From assembly GCA_947459295.1 (NCBI GenBank), contig CANHCY010000003.1:32371-96370 (forward strand): a DNA stretch of 64,000 nt, in the 5' to 3' direction. This DNA is from Chitinophagaceae bacterium. Its GTDB lineage: Bacteria > Bacteroidota > Bacteroidia > Chitinophagales > Chitinophagaceae. The notes beneath the pieces were generated by a model. The model was not told the origin of the DNA. It searched no databases and saw only the letters and a list, made by a program, of their open reading frames with translations. The position numbers and the translations under genes are program-made. Positions 17,697 to 25,548 of this stretch are shown here, in pieces (the stretch's first letter is position 1; every line of letters starts with the position of its first letter).

Positions 17697-19520
17697 ATGA
17701 AAACGAAAAACTTATATAAACTAACGCTATCCATTGCAGCAATTGTTTTGTTGTCATTAAATAGTTGTAATAAATTTTTAGATCAAAAGCCAATTACAGA
17801 CGTAAGTACGGATGTAGTATTTAGTGATGTCCCAAGCGCATTAAAGGCTATAGCTGGTGTGTATAGTAGAATGGTAGGCGATGCTGGTTATGGTATCCGT
17901 GTAAGCCTTTACTATCCACTTGATACAGATGAAGTACAAGGACCAACGGGTGCTGGAGATAATGATCGTAGAGATATTGCGCGTTATAATGCAACTCCTG
18001 GTAATGCTCAAATTACCAATCCATTTAATCAAATGTTTGCTGGTATCGAGTATGCAAATATTTGCATTGCTAATATTCCTAAAATGGCGATGTACTCAAA
18101 TGGTACAGATCAAGAAAAAAAGAAATTACAAAGAATGTATGGTGAGGCTTTAACTTTAAGAGCTCAGTTTTACACGGAAGCTATCAGAAACTGGGGTGAC
18201 TTACCAGCCCATTTTGCGCCAGCCTCTACTTTAGCAACTACTAATCCTTTTCCTGCTAGAACAAATAGAGATACGATCTATGACCGTTTGTTAGAAGATT
18301 TAAAATTAGCTGCAACACTTGTGCCTTGGAGAAATGAACTATCTGCCATTGGCGATGGTGCTGATGAAAGAATCACAAAAGGTACCGTTAAAGGACTTCG
18401 TGCAAGAATCGCACTTTACAGAGGTGGATTTTCGTTACGCCAAGATGGTGTTGTAAAGCGCCCTACTGATTATTTAAAATACTATCAAATTGCAAGAGAT
18501 GAAGCTGCAGAAGTAATGGCTTCTAATCAGCACAGTTTAAACCCAAGCTTTAGAGCATTATGGAAAGATCAAGTAAATGCAAGAGCAGTGGCTGATCCTA
18601 ACGGAGAGTTGATGTTCCAAGCAAGTGGTATTGGTGGCGTTGGTGCTGGTGATACTAAACTTGCTTATTATAATGGTCCAACTGTTAATGGTCTTGGAAA
18701 TAAAAGTGTAAATATTTTACCTACCTATTTTTATGCATTTGATTCTACCGATTTAAGGCGTGATGTAACATGTGCTATTTATAATGTAGCAGCAGATGGT
18801 AGGGCTAAAATTGGTCAGGCCATCACTGCTATTTGCGATGGAAAATATCGTAGAGACTGGATTTCTAATCCTGTAGTTTCTCCTGATGACAGGATTCAAT
18901 ATTTTAGTTTAAAATGGCAAATTCTTCGTTACTCCGATGTAATGCTCATGTTTGCGGAAGCAGATAACGAATTAAATGGACCAACAGCAGCTGCTTACAA
19001 TGCTGTAAATCAGGTTAGAAGAAGAGGATATGGACAATCAATCACAGCGCCTAATGCTGCTGTTGATTTACCTACTGGTTTAAGTAAAGCAAGTTTCTTT
19101 ACTGCTATTGTTAAAGAACGTTCTTTAGAATTAGGTGGCGAAGGAGTTCGTAAATATGATTTGATCAGATGGAATATGCTCGCATCAAAAATTAATGAAA
19201 CAAAGGCTGCGCTTTTAGCAATGTCAACCTTGTCGGCACCATATAACACACTTCCTACTGCTATGTTTTTTAGAACAGGTAGTGCTAGTGACGATAATAG
19301 ATTTGGTGCAACAAGTCTTTGGGCAAATTCATTTTACAGAACAGCCCCTACTGCAACGCCTACAGGTACTACAAGGGTTGTTTGGTTAAGTGCAGCAATC
19401 AATACAACAGCACTAGCAAGATTTGCTACTGGATTTGTTACTGGCAAATCTGAATTATTACCCATACCCCAACCTGCAAGAGATGCTAACCGCAATCTTA
19501 CGCAGAACCCTGGTTATTAA
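17697..19520 (+). CDS. SusD/RagB-type surface glycan-binding lipoprotein
   Basis: A 607-residue lipoprotein with a signal and lipobox ending at Cys24 (SLNSC). It would cap the SusC barrel encoded just before it. Seen: GEALTLRAQFYTEAIRNWGDLPAHF, the KWQILRYSDVMLMFAEADNEL segment, KERSLELGGEGVRKYDLIRWN and the terminal TQNPGY, all characteristic of SusD. Given the downstream pectinases, the ligand is probably a pectin-derived oligogalacturonide or rhamnogalacturonide, although this is by context. A very strong terminator closes the susCD transcript. Confidence 0.95.
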   Translation: MKTKNLYKLTLSIAAIVLLSLNSCNKFLDQKPITDVSTDVVFSDVPSALKAIAGVYSRMVGDAGYGIRVSLYYPLDTDEVQGPTGAGDNDRRDIARYNATPGNAQITNPFNQMFAGIEYANICIANIPKMAMYSNGTDQEKKKLQRMYGEALTLRAQFYTEAIRNWGDLPAHFAPASTLATTNPFPARTNRDTIYDRLLEDLKLAATLVPWRNELSAIGDGADERITKGTVKGLRARIALYRGGFSLRQDGVVKRPTDYLKYYQIARDEAAEVMASNQHSLNPSFRALWKDQVNARAVADPNGELMFQASGIGGVGAGDTKLAYYNGPTVNGLGNKSVNILPTYFYAFDSTDLRRDVTCAIYNVAADGRAKIGQAITAICDGKYRRDWISNPVVSPDDRIQYFSLKWQILRYSDVMLMFAEADNELNGPTAAAYNAVNQVRRRGYGQSITAPNAAVDLPTGLSKASFFTAIVKERSLELGGEGVRKYDLIRWNMLASKINETKAALLAMSTLSAPYNTLPTAMFFRTGSASDDNRFGATSLWANSFYRTAPTATPTGTTRVVWLSAAINTTALARFATGFVTGKSELLPIPQPARDANRNLTQNPGY

Positions 19521-19540
19521 TAACTAATTCGTTAGTAAGT

Positions 19541-19572
19541 AAAAAAGGCTACTCATTAGAGTAGCCTTTTTT
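19541..19572 (+). terminator. Rho-independent terminator after susCD
   Basis: A perfect 14-bp stem, AAAAAAGGCTACTC (19541-19554) and GAGTAGCCTTTTTT (19559-19572), with an ATTA loop and a T-run. The A and T flanks make it potentially active in both directions. It separates susCD from the small secreted-protein gene. Confidence 0.9.
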
Positions 19573-19628
19573 GTTGGCGAATAGGTGTCTAATGCTTAAT
19601 TTCAGTAACAATATTAATTAAGCAGTCT

Positions 19629-20057
19629 ATGAAAAAGTATATCATTTTATGTGTCACGCTATTTTTTGCTAACGTCGGATTTTCTCAATCAAAAGAACAT
19701 GCACGCGTAGAGGCGGCCGTTGAGAAACTTAAACTTGCCATGATTAGTGGCGTTCGAGAAGACCTCGCGTTTATTGTAGATGATAGTTTAAGTTATGGCC
19801 ATTCTGGCGGAGCAGTAGAAGGCAAGGCTGAGTTTGTAGAAAAAATTGCTTCAGGTAAATCTGATTTTATAACGATCAACCTTACCGATCAGAAAATTTC
19901 AATCACCGGCAATGTAGCACTTGTTAGGCATCAATTGTTTGCAACAAACAATGATAATGGAAAGCCGGGTGAGGTAAAACTAAAAATACTCCTTGTATTT
20001 AAAAAGGTTGGGAAAGACTGGAAATTATTAGCACGCCAAGCGGTAAAACTTACCTAG
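19629..20057 (+). CDS. Small secreted NTF2-fold protein (DUF4440/SnoaL-like)
   Basis: A 142-residue protein with a signal peptide (MKKYIILCVTLFFANVGFSQ). The mature part has the layout of the NTF2-like fold: an N-terminal helix, LAFIVDDSLSYGHSGG, a GKAEFVEKIASGK segment and long strands ending in WKLLARQAVKL. Such domains bind small ligands or act as simple lyases or isomerases, and similar small proteins appear in Bacteroidota sugar loci. No substrate can be assigned. It sits between the susCD terminator and lacI, and its stop overlaps the lacI stop by four bases tail to tail. Confidence 0.75.
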   Translation: MKKYIILCVTLFFANVGFSQSKEHARVEAAVEKLKLAMISGVREDLAFIVDDSLSYGHSGGAVEGKAEFVEKIASGKSDFITINLTDQKISITGNVALVRHQLFATNNDNGKPGEVKLKILLVFKKVGKDWKLLARQAVKLT

Positions 20058-21094
20058 CTTTTTTTTGCGCCACTTGATTCTCTAATGATCATTTGTGGCT
20101 GCAATATAATTTTTTCAAACTCGGTGGTAGGTCTTTTGTTTTCGATTTGCTTAATCAGTAATTCAATAGCTACCTGTCCAATTTCGAAGGCAGGTTGCCT
20201 AATTACGGAGAGTGATGGCGAGAGCAAATCGGTTAAGTCTAGGTTTGAAAAGCCAATCATAGCAATATCGCTAGGTACTTGTAAGTTTTTGGACTTAAAG
20301 TAACGAAGGCAATTGGTGGTGAGTTTGTCGGCAGATGCTATCACTGCGGTTGGCTTATTATTATTGTGGTATAATAATTTTTCTAGTGCATTTTCAACTT
20401 CTTCGTAGAGCATGCCACCATGTAAGCAGTATTCAATTTGATTGGCATCAAAAGGTAAGTCATGGTCCGAAAGTGCTTGATGATAACCGGCTACTCTTTC
20501 TTTGGTAATGGATAAGAACTCTGAACCTGCCACCATCGCAATATTTTGATGACCGTTTTTGATGAGTTCAGTAGTTGCATCGTAAGCTCCTTTATAATTA
20601 TCTACACCTACTTTGTGTGTGGCTAAATCTTCAACAACCCTGTCAAAAAAAACAATTGGAAATCCGCGCTTGTGTAAATTGATTAAGTGGTCTAAATTTT
20701 CCGTTTCAGATGAAACTGAAATAAGAAGGCCATCTATAGACCTAGAGGCTAAATATTGGAGGTTAATTATTTCTCTTTCGTAGGATTCGTGGCTTTGCGC
20801 AATGATTACGTTATAGCCTTTGTCATAAGCGATAGACTCAATACCATTAATAGCCTGTGAAAAAAAGCTATTGGCGATTTCGCAAACAATAATACCAATG
20901 GATCTACTTCTTTTTTCTTTTAGACTCAGTGCTATGGGGTTGGGTCTGTAATTGATTTGTTGGGCATATTCTATGACTATTTTTTTGGTTTCGGGGCTAA
21001 TTTCATAACTATCCCTTAATGCCCGAGAAACGGTCGACGTAGAAAGGCCAAGGGCCTTAGCAATGTCTTTAATGGTAACCGCTTCGTACTTCAT
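20054..21094 (-). CDS. LacI-family transcriptional regulator of the pectin locus
   Basis: About 346 residues. The N-terminal helix-turn-helix (VTIKDIAKALGLSTSTVSRAL) and hinge (NYRPNPIALSLKEKRSRSIG) bind DNA. The rest is a periplasmic-binding-protein-like effector domain (GIIVCEIANSFFSQAINGIE, IASADKLTTNCLRYFKSK, SLSVIRQPAFEIGQVAIELL). The frame extends 59 codons upstream, but those residues are not regulator-like, and the ATG at 21094 sits right before the HTH. It is divergent from the pectinase operon, with a LacI-type operator between them that recurs before susC. It therefore probably controls itself, the degradation operon and susCD in response to a uronate or pectin oligosaccharide. Confidence 0.93.
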   Translation of the reverse strand: MKYEAVTIKDIAKALGLSTSTVSRALRDSYEISPETKKIVIEYAQQINYRPNPIALSLKEKRSRSIGIIVCEIANSFFSQAINGIESIAYDKGYNVIIAQSHESYEREIINLQYLASRSIDGLLISVSSETENLDHLINLHKRGFPIVFFDRVVEDLATHKVGVDNYKGAYDATTELIKNGHQNIAMVAGSEFLSITKERVAGYHQALSDHDLPFDANQIEYCLHGGMLYEEVENALEKLLYHNNNKPTAVIASADKLTTNCLRYFKSKNLQVPSDIAMIGFSNLDLTDLLSPSLSVIRQPAFEIGQVAIELLIKQIENKRPTTEFEKIILQPQMIIRESSGAKKS

Positions 21095-21177
21095 AGAAAA
21101 ATCAAAAAAGTGACTGAAAATTGTCCTAAACCATAAAAATACGATAATTATCAAAGACTTAAAAAGTAGGCCTAAAA

Positions 21178-21192
21178 ACCGGGAACGATTGC
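21178..21192. promoter_or_regulatory. LacI-type operator between lacI and the pectinase operon
   Basis: An exact second copy of ACCGGGAACGATTGC found at 14315-14329. It lies about midway, 84 bases from either start codon, in a 182-base divergent intergenic region. A 7-base inverted repeat (AAGACTT at 21154-21160, AAGTCTT at 21200-21206) surrounds it. Position and sequence fit autoregulation of lacI and control of the enzyme operon. Confidence 0.68.
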
Positions 21193-21276
21193 ATAAATAA
21201 AGTCTTAAATTATGCCTATTTTTCATCATTATTTGAGTAGTCTTGAGCTGCGAGAAACGCTTCACAATCAACGCAT

Positions 21277-23619
21277 ATGAAAAGAATTGTATACTTATTC
21301 GCTGCTATTATTTTAGTAGGGTTTATGGCACCTGAAAAAAAGGTTGTTTTTTTTATGATTGGTGATTCTACCATGGCAGATAAACCAATTGCCAATAATC
21401 CTGAAAGAGGTTGGGGGCAATTATTTCCTCAATATATTTCTACTGCTGTTGAAATAAAAAACCTTGCTGTTAACGGTAGGAGTACAAAAAGTTTTATCAA
21501 AGAAGGAAGATGGGATAGTGTAATGAAATACATGAAAGAGGGCGACTATGTCTTCATTCAGTTTGGACATAACGATTCAAAAATCGATGATTCCATTAGA
21601 TCGGCGCCTGCTAATACGCTTTACAAACAAAACTTAATTAGGTTTATTACAGATACTAGAAAAAAAGGAGGTAATCCAATTTTATTGACGCCTGTAATGC
21701 GCCGAAAATTTAATGCCTCTGGTGTTTTTGTTGACCAGCATGGCGATTACCCAGGCGTTGTTCGTTTATTGGCAGACTCTATGCGCGTTCCACTCATTGA
21801 TCTTCACGCGTCTAGTAAAAAGTTAATTGAGAAAGAAGGTGTTGATGGATCAAAAAAAATGTTTTTATGGATTGATTCTAATCATTTCAAAGTGATGCCA
21901 ATTGGTAAAAAAGATGACACGCATTTTTCTGAATACGGGGCAGCGCAAATAGCTTCACTTGTATGTGCCGAAATTTTAGAAAAACATTTTGCAATAGAAA
22001 AATTTTTATTACGCTCTGCGCACAAAGAAAAATATGCATTTGAGCTTCCGAAAATATACGAGCCTCATTTTAAAAAAGACACTTTTAATGTTGTTGATTT
22101 TGGTGCAGTAAAAGATGGTATTACACTGAATACAGTAGCCATTAATAACGCTATTGTTGCAGCAAATAAAGCTGGTGGCGGTATTGTTTATATTCCTGCT
22201 GGTCTTTGGTTAACAGGCCCTATTGTGCTACATAACAATGTAGAACTAAATACAGCCAGAGGTGCCCTTATTTTATTTACAAAGGACAGGTCACAGTATC
22301 CATTAAAAGTGGCTTCATTTGAAGGCGTTGAAGCAGCAAGATGTCAGTCGCCAATTTCAGCAACAGATGCTGTTAACATTGCCATTACAGGACAAGGTAT
22401 TTTTAATGGTGGCGGTGAAGCCTGGCGTCCGTTAAAAAAAGGGAAGGTAACAGAATCAGAATGGAAACGATTGATCAATACGGGTGGCGTTTTAAGTGAA
22501 GACAAATCAAATTGGTATCCATCTGCTGGCGCCTTAAAAGGTTCGCTTACCAATAATATTGGGAAACTTGTCAATGGTGCAGTGCTTCAAGATTTTGAAT
22601 CTATTCGTGATTTTTTAAGGCCTAATATGATTCGTTTTACAAATTGTTCAAATGTGTTATTAGAAGGTATCACTTTTGAAAATTCTCCCGCGTGGACTAT
22701 GCACTTACTTATGAGTAAGCATATCACCATTAGAAAGGTAAATGTTAAAAATCCATGGTATGGACAAAATACAGACGCACTGGATTTAGAGTCCTGTTCT
22801 AACGCACTTATTGATGGTTGTAATTTTGATACCGGTGATGATGGCATCTGTATCAAATCTGGTAGAGATGAAGAAGGACGCAAAAGAGGCATGCCAACCA
22901 AAGATATTATTGCCATCAATACAACGGTGTATCATGCCCACGGCGGATTTGTTATAGGAAGCGAAATGAGTGGAGGCGCCAATAATATTTTTGTTTCTAA
23001 CTGTACATTTATTGGAACTGATATTGGCCTTCGTTTTAAAACAACTAGAGGCAGAGGTGGCGTTGTAGAAAATATTTATGCTTCCAACATTACGATGCGT
23101 GATATTGTTGGAGAAGCTGTTTTATTTGACATGTATTACGCTGCCAAAGATCCTATAGCGCTTGAGGGTGAAAAAAAGGACATGCCAGTCATTCAAACAC
23201 TCCCGGTAACCGAGGCAACGCCAATTTTTAGAAACTTCTATTTTAACAATGTCTATTGCAATGGCGCCGAAAAAGCGGTCTTTGTTAGAGGGATTCCTGA
23301 AATGAATATTTCCAATTTAGTATTAAGCGACATGGTATTTGCTACCCGCAAAGGAATTGAAATTACTGAGGGCTCAAATATTGAGTTTAACAATGTCAAA
23401 CTTATTACGGAACAAGCTAGTCCACTGGTTTATATCCAAAATAGCAGTAAGCTTCGTTTTAACCATTTAGGGATTGAGCCAAAAGTCCCTTTGGTGTTTA
23501 GTGTTAATGGTGACCGTTCAAATACAATTCAAGTAAAATCAACGAACACAAGTACAGCTATTAAAAAAGATGAATTTTTATTTGGCGCAAAATCAAATAG
23601 CATCACGTATCAACAATAA
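21277..23619 (+). CDS. CE12 acetylesterase - GH28 polygalacturonase fusion
   Basis: A 780-residue two-enzyme protein with a hydrophobic N-terminus. Residues about 20-240 are an SGNH hydrolase of the rhamnogalacturonan acetylesterase type: block I G29-D-S31-T, QFGHND ending at D100, and D213-x-x-H216. Residues about 265-760 are a GH28 beta-helix: VVDFGAVKDG at its start, N498-T-D500, the acid pair D521-D522, H555-G-G and R586-F-K588, matching GH28 active-site positions. It would deacetylate pectin and hydrolyse galacturonic linkages in one chain. It heads the pectin operon behind the LacI-type operator. The substrate may be homogalacturonan or rhamnogalacturonan. Confidence 0.93.
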   Translation: MKRIVYLFAAIILVGFMAPEKKVVFFMIGDSTMADKPIANNPERGWGQLFPQYISTAVEIKNLAVNGRSTKSFIKEGRWDSVMKYMKEGDYVFIQFGHNDSKIDDSIRSAPANTLYKQNLIRFITDTRKKGGNPILLTPVMRRKFNASGVFVDQHGDYPGVVRLLADSMRVPLIDLHASSKKLIEKEGVDGSKKMFLWIDSNHFKVMPIGKKDDTHFSEYGAAQIASLVCAEILEKHFAIEKFLLRSAHKEKYAFELPKIYEPHFKKDTFNVVDFGAVKDGITLNTVAINNAIVAANKAGGGIVYIPAGLWLTGPIVLHNNVELNTARGALILFTKDRSQYPLKVASFEGVEAARCQSPISATDAVNIAITGQGIFNGGGEAWRPLKKGKVTESEWKRLINTGGVLSEDKSNWYPSAGALKGSLTNNIGKLVNGAVLQDFESIRDFLRPNMIRFTNCSNVLLEGITFENSPAWTMHLLMSKHITIRKVNVKNPWYGQNTDALDLESCSNALIDGCNFDTGDDGICIKSGRDEEGRKRGMPTKDIIAINTTVYHAHGGFVIGSEMSGGANNIFVSNCTFIGTDIGLRFKTTRGRGGVVENIYASNITMRDIVGEAVLFDMYYAAKDPIALEGEKKDMPVIQTLPVTEATPIFRNFYFNNVYCNGAEKAVFVRGIPEMNISNLVLSDMVFATRKGIEITEGSNIEFNNVKLITEQASPLVYIQNSSKLRFNHLGIEPKVPLVFSVNGDRSNTIQVKSTNTSTAIKKDEFLFGAKSNSITYQQ

Positions 23620-23624
23620 AAAGT

Positions 23625-25544
23625 ATGAAAAAAATAATTTTAGTCGTATTGGTGGTTTGTGTGAATATGCAGTTTGCATTTGCTCAAAAAAAATCCTTGG
23701 CGGCAGAAGTAGCAGCAACGGCAATGGCTACTTTATGGAAAGATCCAATTGGCGCAGATACTGCAAAGCCAACCAAATGGACCTATGATCAGGGTGTGGT
23801 GCTACTTGGCATCGAGCGTTTATGGATACAAACTGCTAATCCTGAATATTTTTCATACATGCAAAAAAGTATGGACTATTTTGTTTCCGATAACGGTGAC
23901 ATTAAATTTTATAAAGCACAGGACTATAATATTGATAACATCTTATGTGGCAGAATTTTACTAACGCTATACAATGTAACGGGCCAGGCCAAATATTATA
24001 AAGCCGCATCTTTATTAAGAGAACAGTTAAAAGGCCAGCCCCGCACAAAGGAAGGCGGCTTTTGGCATAAAAAAATATATCCAAACCAAATGTGGCTGGA
24101 TGGTCTTTATATGGGTCAGCCATTTTATACGGCTTATGCAAAACAGTTTCATGAGCCGGAAGCATTTGATGATATTGCCAATCAATTTATTTGGATGGAG
24201 CAACACGCAAGAGATGCTAAAACAGGGTTGTTATACCATGGGTGGGATGAAAGTAAGGAACAAAAATGGGCCAATCCTGTAACAGGTTGCTCTCCTCATT
24301 TTTGGGGCAGGGCCATGGGTTGGTACCAAATGGCACTTGTAGATGTGTTGGAAAACTTTCCTGAGTCGCATCCAAAAAGGGAAACACTTGTAGCCATTTT
24401 AAAACGCCTTGTTGAAGCTATTAAAAAAGTACAGGATCCAGCAACCGGCTTATGGTTTGATATTTTAAACCTTCCAAAAGAAAAAGATAATTATTTTGAA
24501 GCATCTGCAAGCGCCATGTTTGTATGTGCCACTGCTAAAGCGGTGCGTTTAGGAATATTACCGACAAGTTATTTAGCGGTTGCTACAAAAGGATATGATG
24601 GTATTGTAAAAAAGTTTATTAAAAAAGATGAAAAGGGATACACCAACCTAGAAGGAACCGTAAGTGTGAGTGGACTTGGTGGTAAGCCCTACCGTGATGG
24701 GAGCTATGCGTATTACATGTCTGAAAAAGTGGTGGTAAATGATCCAAAAGGTGTTGGTGCATTTATACAAGCTGCGAATGAAATGGAGTGGCATTCAACA
24801 CCAAAACTTGGGAAGAAGCAAGTTTTTTTATTAGACGACTATTACAATGCCGAAAAGAAAAAAGACATCAAAGGTGTTGAATACGCCTACCATTACAAAT
24901 GGCCTGAAATGTATAACAATGGTTTTTCATTTTTAGGAAATGTAATAACTGCTAATGGATTACAAACTAAAACATTATCTGAAGCGCCAAAAGCAAGTAA
25001 TTTAAAAAATGCATCTATATATATGATTGTAGATGCAGATAATATAGGTGACAACCCTACTCCAAATTACATGAGTGATAAAGACGCGCTGGAGATTTAT
25101 AATTGGGTAAAAGCAGGAGGGGTACTCGTTTTATTTCACAATGACAAACCCAACGCTGATTTTACTGCTATCAATAAACTGTCTGATTTATTTGGCATTC
25201 ATTTTAATGAGGATACGCATAATAGAGTGGTGGGAAATGATTATTTGGGCGGTAAAATTGAAGTACCTGCTGGAAATAAAATCCTTAAAAATGTGCAAAC
25301 TATTTATCAAAAAGAAGTTTGTTCTATTACAGTAAAGGCCCCCGCTCAATCAATGCTAGCAAAAGGAGAGTTGGTTGTTTTTGCAACGGCTAAAATAGGA
25401 AAGGGTACCGTATTTGCCACCGGTGATCCTTGGCTTTACAACGAATACACCGATGGGCGGAAGCTTCCGGTGATGTATCAAAATGCGCAGGCAGCAAAAG
25501 ATTTAGTGCAGTGGCTGATTCAACAAATTCCAGTTAAAAAATAA
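23625..25544 (+). CDS. GH105 unsaturated galacturonyl hydrolase with C-terminal DUF4350-like domain
   Basis: A 639-residue secreted protein (signal cut near AFAQK). Residues about 25-385 form the alpha/alpha-barrel of GH105, which removes the unsaturated uronic acid left at oligosaccharide ends by pectate or rhamnogalacturonan lyases. Seen: W157-L-D159-G followed by YMGQPFY, HGWDESKEQKWANP, FWGRAMGWY and GTVSVSGLGGKPYRDGSY. Residues about 400-639 look like a separate Rossmann-like DUF4350/GATase-like domain (VFLLDDYYN, YMIVDADN, WVKAGGVLVLFHND, GKGTVFATGDPWLYNEY), whose role is unknown. The gene starts six bases after the CE12-GH28 stop, with a PL10 lyase next, giving a consistent lyase-to-monomer chain. 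Confidence 0.92.
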   Translation: MKKIILVVLVVCVNMQFAFAQKKSLAAEVAATAMATLWKDPIGADTAKPTKWTYDQGVVLLGIERLWIQTANPEYFSYMQKSMDYFVSDNGDIKFYKAQDYNIDNILCGRILLTLYNVTGQAKYYKAASLLREQLKGQPRTKEGGFWHKKIYPNQMWLDGLYMGQPFYTAYAKQFHEPEAFDDIANQFIWMEQHARDAKTGLLYHGWDESKEQKWANPVTGCSPHFWGRAMGWYQMALVDVLENFPESHPKRETLVAILKRLVEAIKKVQDPATGLWFDILNLPKEKDNYFEASASAMFVCATAKAVRLGILPTSYLAVATKGYDGIVKKFIKKDEKGYTNLEGTVSVSGLGGKPYRDGSYAYYMSEKVVVNDPKGVGAFIQAANEMEWHSTPKLGKKQVFLLDDYYNAEKKKDIKGVEYAYHYKWPEMYNNGFSFLGNVITANGLQTKTLSEAPKASNLKNASIYMIVDADNIGDNPTPNYMSDKDALEIYNWVKAGGVLVLFHNDKPNADFTAINKLSDLFGIHFNEDTHNRVVGNDYLGGKIEVPAGNKILKNVQTIYQKEVCSITVKAPAQSMLAKGELVVFATAKIGKGTVFATGDPWLYNEYTDGRKLPVMYQNAQAAKDLVQWLIQQIPVKK

Positions 25545-25548
25545 TGTA

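Noticed and set aside
20054-21271. LacI reading frame extended upstream to 21271
   Set aside because: The extra 59 residues before MKYEAVTIKDIAKAL are not regulator-like and cover the operator region. The ATG at 21094 directly before the helix-turn-helix is the usual LacI start.
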